Shown: positions 16,167-24,948 of the stretch, in pieces
How positions within the stretch are numbered: position 1 is the stretch's first letter
How the letters are laid out: the number at the start of each line of letters is the position of its first letter
DNA from: Candidatus Eiseniibacteriota bacterium
Lineage (GTDB): Bacteria > Arandabacterota > Arandabacteria > JAGLYR01
Assembly: GCA_023132135.1 (NCBI GenBank)
Contig: JAGLYR010000020.1
Coordinates: 1-27,940, forward strand
Direction: 5' to 3'
DNA length: 27,940 nucleotides
Position numbers and translations under genes: made by a program
The notes under the pieces: model-generated
What the model was told of the DNA's origin: nothing
The model's database searches: none
Seen by the model: only the letters and a program-made list of their open reading frames with translations

Positions 16167-16272
16167 TTCTCTCTCCTCTCCAGGAATAAGACTTCTGCTA
16201 CCCCTGATCAATCGGGTTTTCGGCAACCCCGCAGCGTCACTGGAGACAAATCCGAGCGGCATGAACACCGTG

Positions 16273-16353
16273 GAGGGTCGAAATCGGCGGCGCAACGCAG
16301 TCCAGACACATCCTGTGACTCTCGCAGCAGGGATTCATGAATAACGCAGGCTA
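16273..16353 (-). repeat. MITE-like dispersed element, copy 2 (one half only)
   Basis: Eighty-one bases align without gaps to 26258-26338, 72 identical by hand count. The minus-strand end reads TAGCCTGCGTTATTCATG. Homology stops about halfway through the element, and no second inverted terminus is seen down to the PAS gene start. It lies in the divergent promoter region between the PAS and DUF2225 genes. Confidence 0.85.
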
Positions 16354-16425
16354 AAGATAGCGCGGCGCCTGCCGATTGTGGAACATTGAGGGAACGCTCG
16401 TGTCATCCCATTGGAGGTCGTGCCG

Positions 16426-17097
16426 GTGAGTCAAGTCGCTGAGATCTCAGTCGTCTGTCCCCTCTGCCGAGAACCCTTCAAATCCAGCGTTCCCGTGGCA
16501 AACGATGATCCGGGACCGCTTCATACGGATTTCCGGCGGGAGGTGCTCGGGTTTCAGCCCCGGTGCCACCTGATCCATACATGCCCCTTCTGCGGCTACA
16601 CGGCCCTGCAATCCAATTTCCAGAAGAAGGTCGACCGTTCCGTAGCGCGGCGGATGATCCACGCGCTCCGGTACCTGGTGCGCGGCGACGTGCCCCTCAG
16701 TTGTGAGAGGTATGAGTACGCTGCCCGCTGCGCAGAGATGTTGGGAGAGAATCCCGGCGAGATAGCGGATTTCTACCTCAGCGCCGCTTGGAGCGCACAG
16801 GAGGACGGGCAGGTCAGGGAAGAGATCGGCTACCGAAAAAAGGTCATCGAGTTCCTCCAACTGGCCCTTGAGACACCCGACACCATCCCGTCTTCGGATC
16901 GGGCAACGACAACCTACCTGATCGGTGAACTCTATCGCCGGGTTGGCAAGAATGAAGACGCGAGCCGGTGGCTGAACCGGGTGGACAGGGAAATCGTGGA
17001 CCGCAAGCGCCAGGCGTGGATCCTGTCGTTGGCGGAACAGCAGAGGAACTCACCGCAGGAGATCATCGAGCTGCCGAGCTTCCCCGACCGGGCGTGA
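16426..17097 (+). CDS. DUF2225 family zinc-ribbon protein
   Basis: 223 residues from GTG at 16426, chosen because GGAGGT at 16413-16418 is 7 nt upstream; the frame opens earlier with TTG at 16411. Two CxxC pairs (C11/C14 in CPLC, C53/C56 in CPFCGY) flank a FRREVLGFQPRCHLIHTC segment and form the metal-binding site characteristic of DUF2225. The C-terminal ~130 residues are helical and TPR-like (YRKKVIEFLQLALE, TYLIGELYRRVGKNEDASRWLNR). Function is not established for the family; a cytoplasmic metal-binding or protein-interaction role is plausible. It is the only recognised gene on the plus strand and is convergent with ftsY. Confidence 0.85.
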   Translation: MSQVAEISVVCPLCREPFKSSVPVANDDPGPLHTDFRREVLGFQPRCHLIHTCPFCGYTALQSNFQKKVDRSVARRMIHALRYLVRGDVPLSCERYEYAARCAEMLGENPGEIADFYLSAAWSAQEDGQVREEIGYRKKVIEFLQLALETPDTIPSSDRATTTYLIGELYRRVGKNEDASRWLNRVDREIVDRKRQAWILSLAEQQRNSPQEIIELPSFPDRA

Positions 17098-17363
17098 CCG
17101 CGAGCCGCAGCAGGAGATTGACAGCAACCGCGGACATAGAAAGCCCTCGACGCGATCCCCCGAGACCTTCCCCACTCCCCCTCTTGCATAGCGGGTAACC
17201 AGGCCTTGAGGTGTTTGACCCCCGCCATAACGGCCATAGCGCCGAGGGCAGAATTCATCTTCCTCACCCAGCCCTCCATCCCAACTCCACACACGCTCTA
17301 TGCTAGAACGCTCGAACCAGGCGAGTCAAGCTCAATCTTGCTCAAACATCGTAATACATTACC
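17098..17363. other. Convergent intergenic region between DUF2225 and ftsY
   Basis: 266 bp without a convincing gene or intrinsic terminator. A promoter-like pair on the minus strand, TTGACT (17329-17324), 18 bp, TAGCAT (17305-17300), precedes a short open frame from ATG 17279 that runs antisense into the DUF2225 gene; its product is unlike any family recognised. Confidence 0.35.
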
Positions 17364-18263
17364 TCAAGAGAGCAGAGCATCCACGAAAGCTTCCGGGGCA
17401 AATCGTTCCAGATCCCCCACTCCCTCGCCGAGGCCCACGAACCGAACATCCAGCCCCAGCTCTTCGCGGATGGCCAGCACGATCCCCGCCTTTGCCGTCC
17501 CATCCAGCTTGGCGATCACCAGACCCGTCGGCTCGACGGCCTCTTTGAACAGCCGGGCCTGCGAGAGCGCGTTCTGACCCGTCGTGGCATCCAGAATCAG
17601 CAGGACTTCATCGGGCGTGCCGGGTTCGCATTTGTCAAGAACCCGCCGGATTTTCTTCAGTTCCTCCATCAGGTTGTGCTTCGTATGGAGCCGCCCCGCT
17701 GTGTCCACCAGCAACACATCCACGCCGCGCGCTCTGGCCGACTCCAGGGCATCATAGGCCACAGCCGCGGGATCCGCTCCCGACCGCTGGCGCACAAGAT
17801 CCACTCCGACTCTCTCCGCCCAGACTTCCAGTTGCTCCGCAGCAGCAGCCCGGAAGGTATCCGCGGCCGCCATCATCACACGCATTCCCTCCGCCTTATA
17901 GCGGGCCGCCAGTTTCGCAAGGGTCGTCGTCTTGCCCACGCCGTTGACGCCGACCAGAAGGATCACTCTGGGCCTGCCACCGGGGATTTCCGGTTCCTCC
18001 CGAGCGCGGCCCAGAACCTCCAGTAGCGAGTCCCTGAGAGCATTGTGGATAGCGTCTTCCCCAACAGCGTCCGCCTTTTCCAACCGGTCGAGAATACGCT
18101 GCGTGGCAGCCACACCCACGTCGGCCTCGATCAGGATTTCCTCGAGCGCCTCCCGCGATTCGGCGTCCAACCCGGATGCCAGGGCGGCTCTCCTGATCCG
18201 ACCCCAGAACCCGCGGCGAGCTTTGCCCAGTCCCTTGCGAAGTCGCGTGATGGAAAATGCCAT
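17364..18263 (-). CDS. ftsY: Signal recognition particle receptor FtsY
   Basis: 299 residues, a short FtsY lacking the acidic A domain seen in E. coli. The N domain (about 30-95) precedes a complete G domain: P-loop GVNGVGKTTT (105-114), DTFRAAAAEQL, DTAGR (187-191), TGQNALSQA, TKLDGTAKAG-like AKLDGTAKAG, and the closing FVGLGEGVGDLERFAPEAFV. It docks SRP-ribosome complexes at the membrane for co-translational insertion. A basic N-terminus (RLRKGLGKARRGFWGRIRR) may assist membrane contact. ATG start 50 bp after smc; smc-ftsY adjacency is common. Confidence 0.96.
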   Translation of the reverse strand: MAFSITRLRKGLGKARRGFWGRIRRAALASGLDAESREALEEILIEADVGVAATQRILDRLEKADAVGEDAIHNALRDSLLEVLGRAREEPEIPGGRPRVILLVGVNGVGKTTTLAKLAARYKAEGMRVMMAAADTFRAAAAEQLEVWAERVGVDLVRQRSGADPAAVAYDALESARARGVDVLLVDTAGRLHTKHNLMEELKKIRRVLDKCEPGTPDEVLLILDATTGQNALSQARLFKEAVEPTGLVIAKLDGTAKAGIVLAIREELGLDVRFVGLGEGVGDLERFAPEAFVDALLS

Positions 18264-18313
18264 TCTGATCCCAATACCGCGGACGCGGGGCGCAAAGATC
18301 CCATGCGGCCCGG

Positions 18314-21300
18314 CTACGTTGCGTGGTTGGTCAAATCCACAGACACAATCCTCGACACTCCAGGCTCCGACATCGTCACGCCGTACAAGCAGCTCGCCAC
18401 CTCCATGCTCCGCTTGTTGTGCGTGATCATTACAAACTGCGTCTTCTTCTTCAATCCCTTGAGCAGGTTGGCGAACTTGAGCACATTCGCATCATCCAGT
18501 GCTGCGTCGATCTCGTCGAGGAAACAGAAGGCACTCGGCTTCACCAGATAGAGAGCCACCAGGAAGGCAATAGCCGTCAGGGATCTTTCTCCCCCCGAGA
18601 GCAGGCTGATATGCCTCTCCAGTTTTCCCTTGGGCCGGGCGACAATGGCAATTCCCGAATGCAGGGGATCCGATGGATCCTCCAGCCGCAGATCGGCTTC
18701 GCCGTCCTTGAAGAGAGTAGCGAAGGTCTCGGTGAATTTCTCCCGCACCTGAGCAAAGCCTTCGCTGAATCGCTTCCGGGCCGTCTGGTGAATCTGGACG
18801 ATGGCCTGCTCCAGCGATTCCTTGGCTTCCCCTAGATCCTGTTTCTGCGCGTTCAGGAAATCCAGCCGCTCCTTCTCCTGTTCGTACTCCTCCAGTGCAA
18901 TCAGGTTGACCGGCCCCAAGGCTTTGATCTTGCGCCGGACATTCTCGATGTCCCCGGAACCAATCTCCCCAATGTCCTCAGGGATCTCGAACTCGTCCAA
19001 GTCGGCCTCGTACTTCTCACGGATCTGGTCCACTACTGATTTCTCTGCGGCTTCCATCCGCGTTATGTCCATATCCAGCTGATGAATCTGCTCTCCCAAA
19101 CGATCCCTCTCCGCGCCCTGATCCTTCAGCCGCTGTTTGAAACTCACCTCCTCCTCCCGGAACCCACCCCCCCCTTCTCTGAGTCGGTCCCTGGCCACCA
19201 GACTCGAATCCACTTTCCCGGAGACGATTCTGAGATCCGCCGCCATCTGCACCAGAGATTCCTCGTACTCGCGAATCCCGACCTCGGCTCCGGAGATCTC
19301 CTGTACCCGTTGCCGGATCTGCGCGCCCAGGTTCTCCGCCTGTTCCGCCAGATCGCCTGCCCGGCTCCGCAGTCTCATTTCCTCGCCGTCCAGAGCGACC
19401 AGCTCCGTTCTGAGAGCACTCAGGCGCGCCATCTGATTGCGATAGGTCGTTTCCCTCGTCTGTACCTTCTGTTCCAGAGCAGTCGTGAGATTCCCGGCTT
19501 CACTCTCCTCACCGGTGAGCAGCGTCACATCCTCCGCAACGTGGTTCCGCTCCATGTCGATCTGCCGAATCTCGGTTTCCATTCGATCCAGCTGCCCCGC
19601 CAGCATCTGCCGGCTCTGGCCGCACTGCGCCATCTCAACATTCAGCTCGCCCTTCCACTGCTGCTGTCCCGAGAGAGCACCCCGCTTCTCTTCAAGAGCG
19701 ACTGTTACCAGTTGTGAGATCCGGGCCAACCTTTCCCGGACCTTGAGGGCCTTCTGCTCAAACTCCCGGATTTCCCCGAGAAGCGCCTGGATCTCAGACA
19801 TCTCCAACTCGGTTTTCCCGATTTCTCCTTTTCTTCCAACAATGCTCAGGTCTCCTTCCGACCGGCGTCCTCCGGAAAACCGCCCGGGCATCGCCACCGC
19901 ATCCCCATCCAGCGTAACGAAGGTCACATTCCGGCAGCGAGAATCCAGCGACAGGTCCACGGCTGTGTCAAGGGTCTCCGTCAGCACGGTTCTCCCGAGA
20001 AGGTAGTCCACGACAGGCCGAATCCCCTGATCGCACACCACGAATTCCGATGCCTTTCCAATCACACCGGGACTCGAGCAGATGTCCGCAGGGACTCCAT
20101 CTGCCTCGATCCCCTCAAGACCCTCCACAGCCAGGAACCCGGCCACGCCCCCACATCCGGCCCGCAAGTATTCGACGAGGCCACGCGCTGTCTGCAGCTC
20201 CTGGGTCACAATCAGCTGCAGCGATGAGGAGAGAGCAGCCTCCACGGCGGTCTCATAGCGCGGTTCCCGTACAGACACCAGCTCCGCAACGACACCGCAT
20301 ACCTGCGTTTTCTTCTCGGCCAGGACGGTCTTGACACCCGACTCATACCCCTCCAGGCTCTCCTCCAATCCCTTCAGCAGTCCCAGCTTCTCCTGCAACG
20401 CCCCCATCTTTGATTCCAGGGACACACTGCGGGAGCTGATGTTCGAGAGACGCTCCAAGTGCTTCCGGCTCCCCTCGCCCAACCTCTGCCGCCTGGCCTC
20501 CAGACCGCCGATCTCATTGTCCAGCTGCAGGGTAGCCTCATCCAGGGACGATAGATCCTGTTCCATTTCATCCATCCGCGCGCCGAGTTCCGAAACCTGT
20601 TGCAGAATGCAGGTTTTCTCCTCCAGCAACCTCTCCAGGTTCTTGCCCAAGGTGCCCAGCTCGTTGGAACTCCGGACTCGATTCTCGAACACCTTGAGGG
20701 CATGGTCTCTCTTCTCACTCAACAGCGTCTTCCACGCCGCCAGCTGTTTCTCCAGGTCAGCAACCTCAGCCTCGAGGGTTCTATGTTCCTCGCGGCGAGC
20801 GCTCCGGCGACCCTCCAGGGTCACCAGAGTCAGCGAGGCATCTTCCCTCTCGGACTGGACCCGGTTGAACTGCTGCTCCAAGGCCGACTTCTCCTCTGCA
20901 GCCCGCACCAGCAAGGCGCGCGCGCCCTTGAGCCGCTCCCTGAGAACCAGAGTTTCCGCCTCAACGGTCTCGGCCTGTCTTTCGGCTTCGGTCAGCGTCT
21001 CCTGGGCCTGCGCCAGCCGCCTCTCGTGCTCCATGCGCCGGAGACTCAGATTCTCCAGATGTGCTTCGATTTCGGACAAACCCGCCTCAGAGGCCTCGCG
21101 CCGATCCCGCAGCCGGACCATATCTTCCTCAGCCTCAGCGCTGCGCGCAGCGATCGCGCGAACCTCGGCGCGCGCCCTGGCAGCCTCCATGACCCGCAAT
21201 CTCTCCGTGAGACGATTGTAGCGCCTGGCCTTGCCCATCTGGTACTCCAGACTGCGGACCCTTTTCTCCAGCTCCTGGATCACGTCTTTCAGGCGAACCA

Positions 21301-21862
21301 GGTCCTGGTCGGTCAGCTCCAGTTTCCGCCGCGCCCCCACTTCCCGGTCCTTGTACTTCGTGATCCCGGCCACCTCTTCGATGAATCCCCGCCGGGCTCC
21401 GCTCCGCTCGTCGAGAACTTCATCGATCATATCCCGTTCCATGATGGAGTAGGCGTTCGCCCCGATCCCGGTGTCCAGAAAGAGATCCCTGATGTCCTTC
21501 AGCCGGCAGGGCTTCCGATTGAGAAAATACTCGCTCTCTCCCGAACGGAACACCCGGCGAGTCACGCAAACCTCGTCATAGGGCACGGGCAGCAGATTGG
21601 CGCATCCCCCAACCGTCAGGGAGACCTCTGCCATCCCGAGGGGTTTGCGCATCTCACTCCCATTGAAGATGACATCCTCCATCGTCTTTCCCCGGAGCTG
21701 CTTGGCACTCTGCTCGCCCAGGACCCATCGAATGGCATCCGACAGGTTCGTCTTGCCGCACCCGTTGGGCCCGACAACCGCCGTGATACCGGGGCCGAAT
21801 TCGATCTCCAGTTTCTCGGGGAACGACTTGAACCCGCAGATCTCGACTTTTTTCAGGTGCAT
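18314..21862 (-). CDS. smc: Chromosome segregation protein SMC
   Basis: 1182 residues, full SMC length. The N-terminal ATPase half has GPNGCGKTN (31-39; Thr in place of the usual Ser) and the AIRWVLGEQSAKQLRG region. Two long coiled coils flank a hinge at about 505-665 (starting near LEGYESGVKTVL, with GVAGFLAVE and VVDYLLGRT). The C-terminal half has LLSGGERSLTAIAFLVALYL (signature) and FCFLDEIDAALDDANV (Walker B and D-loop). It compacts and resolves sister chromosomes with ScpA/ScpB, which are not in the window. ATG start, 26 bp after the SPOR gene. Confidence 0.97.
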   Translation of the reverse strand: MHLKKVEICGFKSFPEKLEIEFGPGITAVVGPNGCGKTNLSDAIRWVLGEQSAKQLRGKTMEDVIFNGSEMRKPLGMAEVSLTVGGCANLLPVPYDEVCVTRRVFRSGESEYFLNRKPCRLKDIRDLFLDTGIGANAYSIMERDMIDEVLDERSGARRGFIEEVAGITKYKDREVGARRKLELTDQDLVRLKDVIQELEKRVRSLEYQMGKARRYNRLTERLRVMEAARARAEVRAIAARSAEAEEDMVRLRDRREASEAGLSEIEAHLENLSLRRMEHERRLAQAQETLTEAERQAETVEAETLVLRERLKGARALLVRAAEEKSALEQQFNRVQSEREDASLTLVTLEGRRSARREEHRTLEAEVADLEKQLAAWKTLLSEKRDHALKVFENRVRSSNELGTLGKNLERLLEEKTCILQQVSELGARMDEMEQDLSSLDEATLQLDNEIGGLEARRQRLGEGSRKHLERLSNISSRSVSLESKMGALQEKLGLLKGLEESLEGYESGVKTVLAEKKTQVCGVVAELVSVREPRYETAVEAALSSSLQLIVTQELQTARGLVEYLRAGCGGVAGFLAVEGLEGIEADGVPADICSSPGVIGKASEFVVCDQGIRPVVDYLLGRTVLTETLDTAVDLSLDSRCRNVTFVTLDGDAVAMPGRFSGGRRSEGDLSIVGRKGEIGKTELEMSEIQALLGEIREFEQKALKVRERLARISQLVTVALEEKRGALSGQQQWKGELNVEMAQCGQSRQMLAGQLDRMETEIRQIDMERNHVAEDVTLLTGEESEAGNLTTALEQKVQTRETTYRNQMARLSALRTELVALDGEEMRLRSRAGDLAEQAENLGAQIRQRVQEISGAEVGIREYEESLVQMAADLRIVSGKVDSSLVARDRLREGGGGFREEEVSFKQRLKDQGAERDRLGEQIHQLDMDITRMEAAEKSVVDQIREKYEADLDEFEIPEDIGEIGSGDIENVRRKIKALGPVNLIALEEYEQEKERLDFLNAQKQDLGEAKESLEQAIVQIHQTARKRFSEGFAQVREKFTETFATLFKDGEADLRLEDPSDPLHSGIAIVARPKGKLERHISLLSGGERSLTAIAFLVALYLVKPSAFCFLDEIDAALDDANVLKFANLLKGLKKKTQFVMITHNKRSMEVASCLYGVTMSEPGVSRIVSVDLTNHAT

Positions 21863-21888
21863 CGGTCCGCCCGTCTCCTTCCAGTGTT

Positions 21889-23241
21889 CTACCGCTTCCT
21901 TCTCACAATCCGTGTGTAGCCGAATCCCTCTTCCTCATTGAGCTGCCGCGCCAGATCTTCAGCCCCGGCCCGACTGGAGAGACTCCCGACCCAGACGCGG
22001 TGCCAGACCCCCCTGGACCCCAGATCCACAGTGACAACCTCGGTCTCAAACCCCCTGGCGCCCAAACTCCGGACCTCCGCTTCCGCCCGGTCTCTCGACC
22101 TGTATGAGCTGACGTGAACGGCAAACTCTCCTTCCAGCCCACCGTGAATCGCAGTCCGCGACGCGGTTTCCTCGGCGATCCCGGGAACCGGAGCAGGCTC
22201 TTTCTCCGGTTCGTGCGCGCTTGCCTCTTCCTCAACCCGCGCCGCGTCCGTTACGGCCCCCGCAATCCTTCCCGGAGTCGGGCTCACCGCCTCAGGGGGT
22301 CTCACACGTACCTGCAGTTTGGGAAACTGCGTCATCCCCTCCTGCATGGTCTCGGCAGGCTGCCGGGATACCCAGGGTTTGAACTGCCAAACCATCACAA
22401 CCGCAACGACAACAAAAGCCAGCACCAGGTAGACCGTCCGTGGAGCTTTCCAGCGTCGTTCCCCACCCACCCGCGGGACCTCCCGAGCCGGAGGAGCTGC
22501 CACCTGCTCCTTCTCCTCCTCCGCCAGGCGCTCCGGTGTCGGGAGAGCGGGAGTCACTTCCACCCATCCGAAGGAAGGCGCAAACCCGCCGCCCGTTCCC
22601 TCTCCAGCCTGGACGACCTCGACGCGACCATCAACCCACTGCGGCAGCGCAGGGCTCTCCTGCTCAGAGACAGGGAACTCACCAATGAGGAAGGCGACAT
22701 CAAACCGCTCCCGGAGGACGCTGATGAACGTCTCCATTCTCTCGCCGTGCAGTCCGCTCATCGTTTCGGCAGAACCCGCACCGGCGCAGATCAGGGTCAA
22801 CCCCGGGATCGCCGTTTTCCGCTCGATGACCCCGAAGGACGACCCGAACAGGAGGTAGTCCCCCAATCCCTCATCCCGTTCGCCGGCCAAGGGGTCCAAA
22901 AAAACGCCGTCGCCCAGGAACAGGTCGACGACCACAACACGCCTGGATTCGCCCACCCAGCAGGAGGCCAGAGCGAGGGCCACCCTGGCCAGGTCCGCAC
23001 GGCGAACCTTTCCCGTCACCAGCACAACCAGCGATGCAGGAAGCCCACCTTCAACTCCGGCTGCCTCACGGAGACGCTCTCCCAGCGTAGTGCCGGGCAA
23101 TGGATCCATGATATCCACCCGGTCGTCGGCACCGGCGGGCAGGCCTTTCATCTGGCCCAGCTTCCTGGTCAGGTCGCGCGAACCTCCTTCATCAAGTAAT
23201 TCCGACAGAACCTCTCTCCCCTCAGTCCGGACATCCGACAC
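21889..23241 (-). CDS. SPOR-domain membrane protein with degenerate CpsD/ParA-like P-loop domain
   Basis: About 450 residues if GTG at 23241 is the start; ATG at 23151 is an alternative, and the frame to 23394 overlaps selA and is rejected. Residues ~67-215 follow the layout of BY-kinase/MinD-type ATPases: a strand and helix (LVVLVTGKVRRADLARVALA) where the P-loop should be, RRVVVVDLFLGDG as the second strand, GLGDYLLFG, LICAGAG and a late RFDVAFLIGEFP. The GK[ST] Walker residues are missing, so nucleotide binding is doubtful. A Pro-rich linker, one TM helix (269-287), a second linker and a SPOR domain (372-448) follow. SPOR domains bind denuded peptidoglycan strands at division sites. Topology: pseudo-ATPase inside, SPOR outside. 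Lies between selA and smc. Confidence 0.75.
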   Translation of the reverse strand: MSDVRTEGREVLSELLDEGGSRDLTRKLGQMKGLPAGADDRVDIMDPLPGTTLGERLREAAGVEGGLPASLVVLVTGKVRRADLARVALALASCWVGESRRVVVVDLFLGDGVFLDPLAGERDEGLGDYLLFGSSFGVIERKTAIPGLTLICAGAGSAETMSGLHGERMETFISVLRERFDVAFLIGEFPVSEQESPALPQWVDGRVEVVQAGEGTGGGFAPSFGWVEVTPALPTPERLAEEEKEQVAAPPAREVPRVGGERRWKAPRTVYLVLAFVVVAVVMVWQFKPWVSRQPAETMQEGMTQFPKLQVRVRPPEAVSPTPGRIAGAVTDAARVEEEASAHEPEKEPAPVPGIAEETASRTAIHGGLEGEFAVHVSSYRSRDRAEAEVRSLGARGFETEVVTVDLGSRGVWHRVWVGSLSSRAGAEDLARQLNEEEGFGYTRIVRRKR

Positions 23242-23293
23242 AGCACAGCCAGTCCGCCTTATGCACGAACTCCCTGTCGAGGCACTGCAGATG

Positions 23294-24703
23294 CTACCCC
23301 GCCGCTTCGAGAACAGCCCGGACCACCAGGTCTCCTTCTCCCGGCAACAGCGTGCGCGGATCGATAAGCACACGATTGTCCTTGATCCGGGCAATCACGG
23401 ACGGATCCGCTTTTCGAAGCCGATCGGCAAGCTCCCGGGACGTCATTTCCCGAGGCTCCAGGCAGACCAGTACCGTCGGCAAAGCCACATCCGGTGAAGC
23501 GCCACCCCCAACCTCCGATTGTCCCGTCTCAACGGTCACGGCGACACCGTCCCCAATTCCCTCCAGTCCTCCGGCGATCGAACGGGCTACCTGGCCGATT
23601 TCGCCCTTCCCCCTCGCTATCAACCGCAGCGTCGGGATCTCATCTCGTACCCTTTCCGGATCGCGGTAGGCGAGGAGTGTGGCTTCCAACCCGGCCAGGT
23701 TCAGTTTGTCGATCCGGAGCGCCCGGGCCATCGGCGAACCACGTGTCTTTCCAATGACATCGATCTTGCCTGCGATAATACCTGCCTGTGTTCCACCCAG
23801 CAGCTTGTCGCCACTAAAGGTCACCGCATCGACTCCCGCGGCGATGGATTCCCGCGGCATCATCTCATGGCTCAACCCCAGCCGACTCATGTCCATCAGC
23901 GCCCCGCTTCCCAGGTCCTCCACCACCGGGATGCTGTGTTCCCTGCCGAGAGCCACGAGATCCCGCAAGGAAACCTCCGTGACGTATCCGGACATCACGA
24001 AGTTGCTCCTGTGCACTTTGAGAAGCATTCCTGTGTCTGGCCCGATCGCGGCTTCGTAATCTCCCAGGACAGTCCGGTTGGTTGTCCCCACCTCCACCCG
24101 CCTGGCCCCCGAGGAGCTTAGAACCTCGGGGAGACGGAAAGAGCCCCCAATCTCCACGAGTTCGCCCCGGGATACGACGATCTCCCTGCCCCGAGCCAGG
24201 ATGTGGGCCACCAGCATGACCGCGCCCGCGTTGTTGTTCACAACCAGCGCCGCCTGGGCCCCCGTGAGCTCTATGAGCAGAGGTTCCACATGCTGCTGGC
24301 GCGTTGTTCGGCCGCCTTGCTCCAGATCATACTCCAGATTGCTGTAGCCCGTGGCCGCGGCGTGAATGGCTTCGGCAGCCCTCTCGCTTAACACAGACCT
24401 CCCCAGATTCGTGTGGATCACGACGCCCGTCGCGTTCAACACACGCCGGAATCCGGGAATGCTTGCTTTCCTGGCCCGATCCAGGACCATTTCCGCCAGA
24501 GCATCCAGAGAACCCAGAACATTGTCCCGCGCTTCTTCGCCTGCCGACAGGATTTCTTCCCGGATTTCCTGAAGGACCTCGCGGGCCGACCGCACGATCA
24601 CCGTGCGGGGGCAACACCCGCCGGTCTCCCGGAGAAGGGCATGCTGCAAAAGGACTTCTACCGCCGGAAGAGCCCGGAGTTTGTCTTTCCTCTTGGAACC
24701 CAT
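23294..24703 (-). CDS. selA: L-seryl-tRNA(Sec) selenium transferase
   Basis: 469 residues, normal for bacterial SelA. It converts Ser-tRNA(Sec) to Sec-tRNA(Sec) using selenophosphate. Signatures: RRVLNATGVVIHTNLGRS, YSNLEYDLEQGGR, LVVNNNAGAVMLV, the EVGTTNRT segment, VEDLGSGALMD and the PLP-lysine motif TFSGDKLLGGTQAG (Lys300). It begins at ATG 24703 without a strong ribosome site; a promoter-like pair lies 60-85 bp upstream. selB, selD and tRNA(Sec) are not in the window. The SPOR gene starts 52 bp after its stop. Confidence 0.95.
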   Translation of the reverse strand: MGSKRKDKLRALPAVEVLLQHALLRETGGCCPRTVIVRSAREVLQEIREEILSAGEEARDNVLGSLDALAEMVLDRARKASIPGFRRVLNATGVVIHTNLGRSVLSERAAEAIHAAATGYSNLEYDLEQGGRTTRQQHVEPLLIELTGAQAALVVNNNAGAVMLVAHILARGREIVVSRGELVEIGGSFRLPEVLSSSGARRVEVGTTNRTVLGDYEAAIGPDTGMLLKVHRSNFVMSGYVTEVSLRDLVALGREHSIPVVEDLGSGALMDMSRLGLSHEMMPRESIAAGVDAVTFSGDKLLGGTQAGIIAGKIDVIGKTRGSPMARALRIDKLNLAGLEATLLAYRDPERVRDEIPTLRLIARGKGEIGQVARSIAGGLEGIGDGVAVTVETGQSEVGGGASPDVALPTVLVCLEPREMTSRELADRLRKADPSVIARIKDNRVLIDPRTLLPGEGDLVVRAVLEAAG

Positions 24704-24760
24704 AGGATTGCCCGGTATTCCGCCAAGCCCGTGACCGACCAGTCGCCATAACTCGAAGCC

Positions 24761-24789
24761 ACGGTACCAAATATGGTGTCTCAGGTCAA
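24761..24789 (-). promoter_or_regulatory. Possible sigma70-type promoter for selA
   Basis: TTGACC at 24789-24784, 17-bp spacer, TACCGT at 24766-24761 on the minus strand. The -35 is good, the -10 weak. Expected start about 50 nt before the selA ATG. Confidence 0.4.
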
Positions 24790-24877
24790 GCCGTTTTCAA
24801 CATTCTGTGGCAACCTGGACTTTTGTTGCAGTTCCCTGTGTTTTGCTGGCAAGAATCGACGGCAGTGTGGATTATCG

Positions 24878-24933
24878 TCTTCCTGCTCTTCGTGACTTCG
24901 TGGTGAGATCCGCTCGGTGTTCTCGGTGGACTT
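24878..24933 (-). repeat. Degenerate CACCACGAAG/CACGAAGA-type intergenic repeat
   Basis: Reading minus: TCCACCGAGAACACCGAG, then CACCACGAAGTCACGAAGA, a quasi-periodic run of roughly nine-base units. Similar low-complexity runs occur between genes in many uncultured bacterial genomes. It lies in the 245-bp gap between the binding-protein gene and selA, and its translations are artefacts. Confidence 0.5.
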
Positions 24934-24948
24934 CCCTTCAGTGCGGCA

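Noticed and set aside
16167-16210. Promoter for the PAS gene (TTGATC, 17 bp, TATTCC on minus)
   Set aside because: The -10 matches only half of the consensus; too weak to call.
17098-17224. Bidirectional terminator between DUF2225 and ftsY
   Set aside because: Only short inverted arms (CCGCG/CGCGG, GCGGG/CCCGC) separated by long loops and no T-runs.
16932-17279. Possible small minus-strand gene from ATG 17279 with promoter-like sequence at 17300-17329
   Set aside because: The first ~40 residues look plausible and a GGAG ribosome site exists, but most of the frame is antisense to the DUF2225 gene and no family is recognised.
24704-24948. Possible tRNA(Sec) near selA
   Set aside because: No T-arm GTTC-A-C pattern or extended variable arm could be recognised in the gap.
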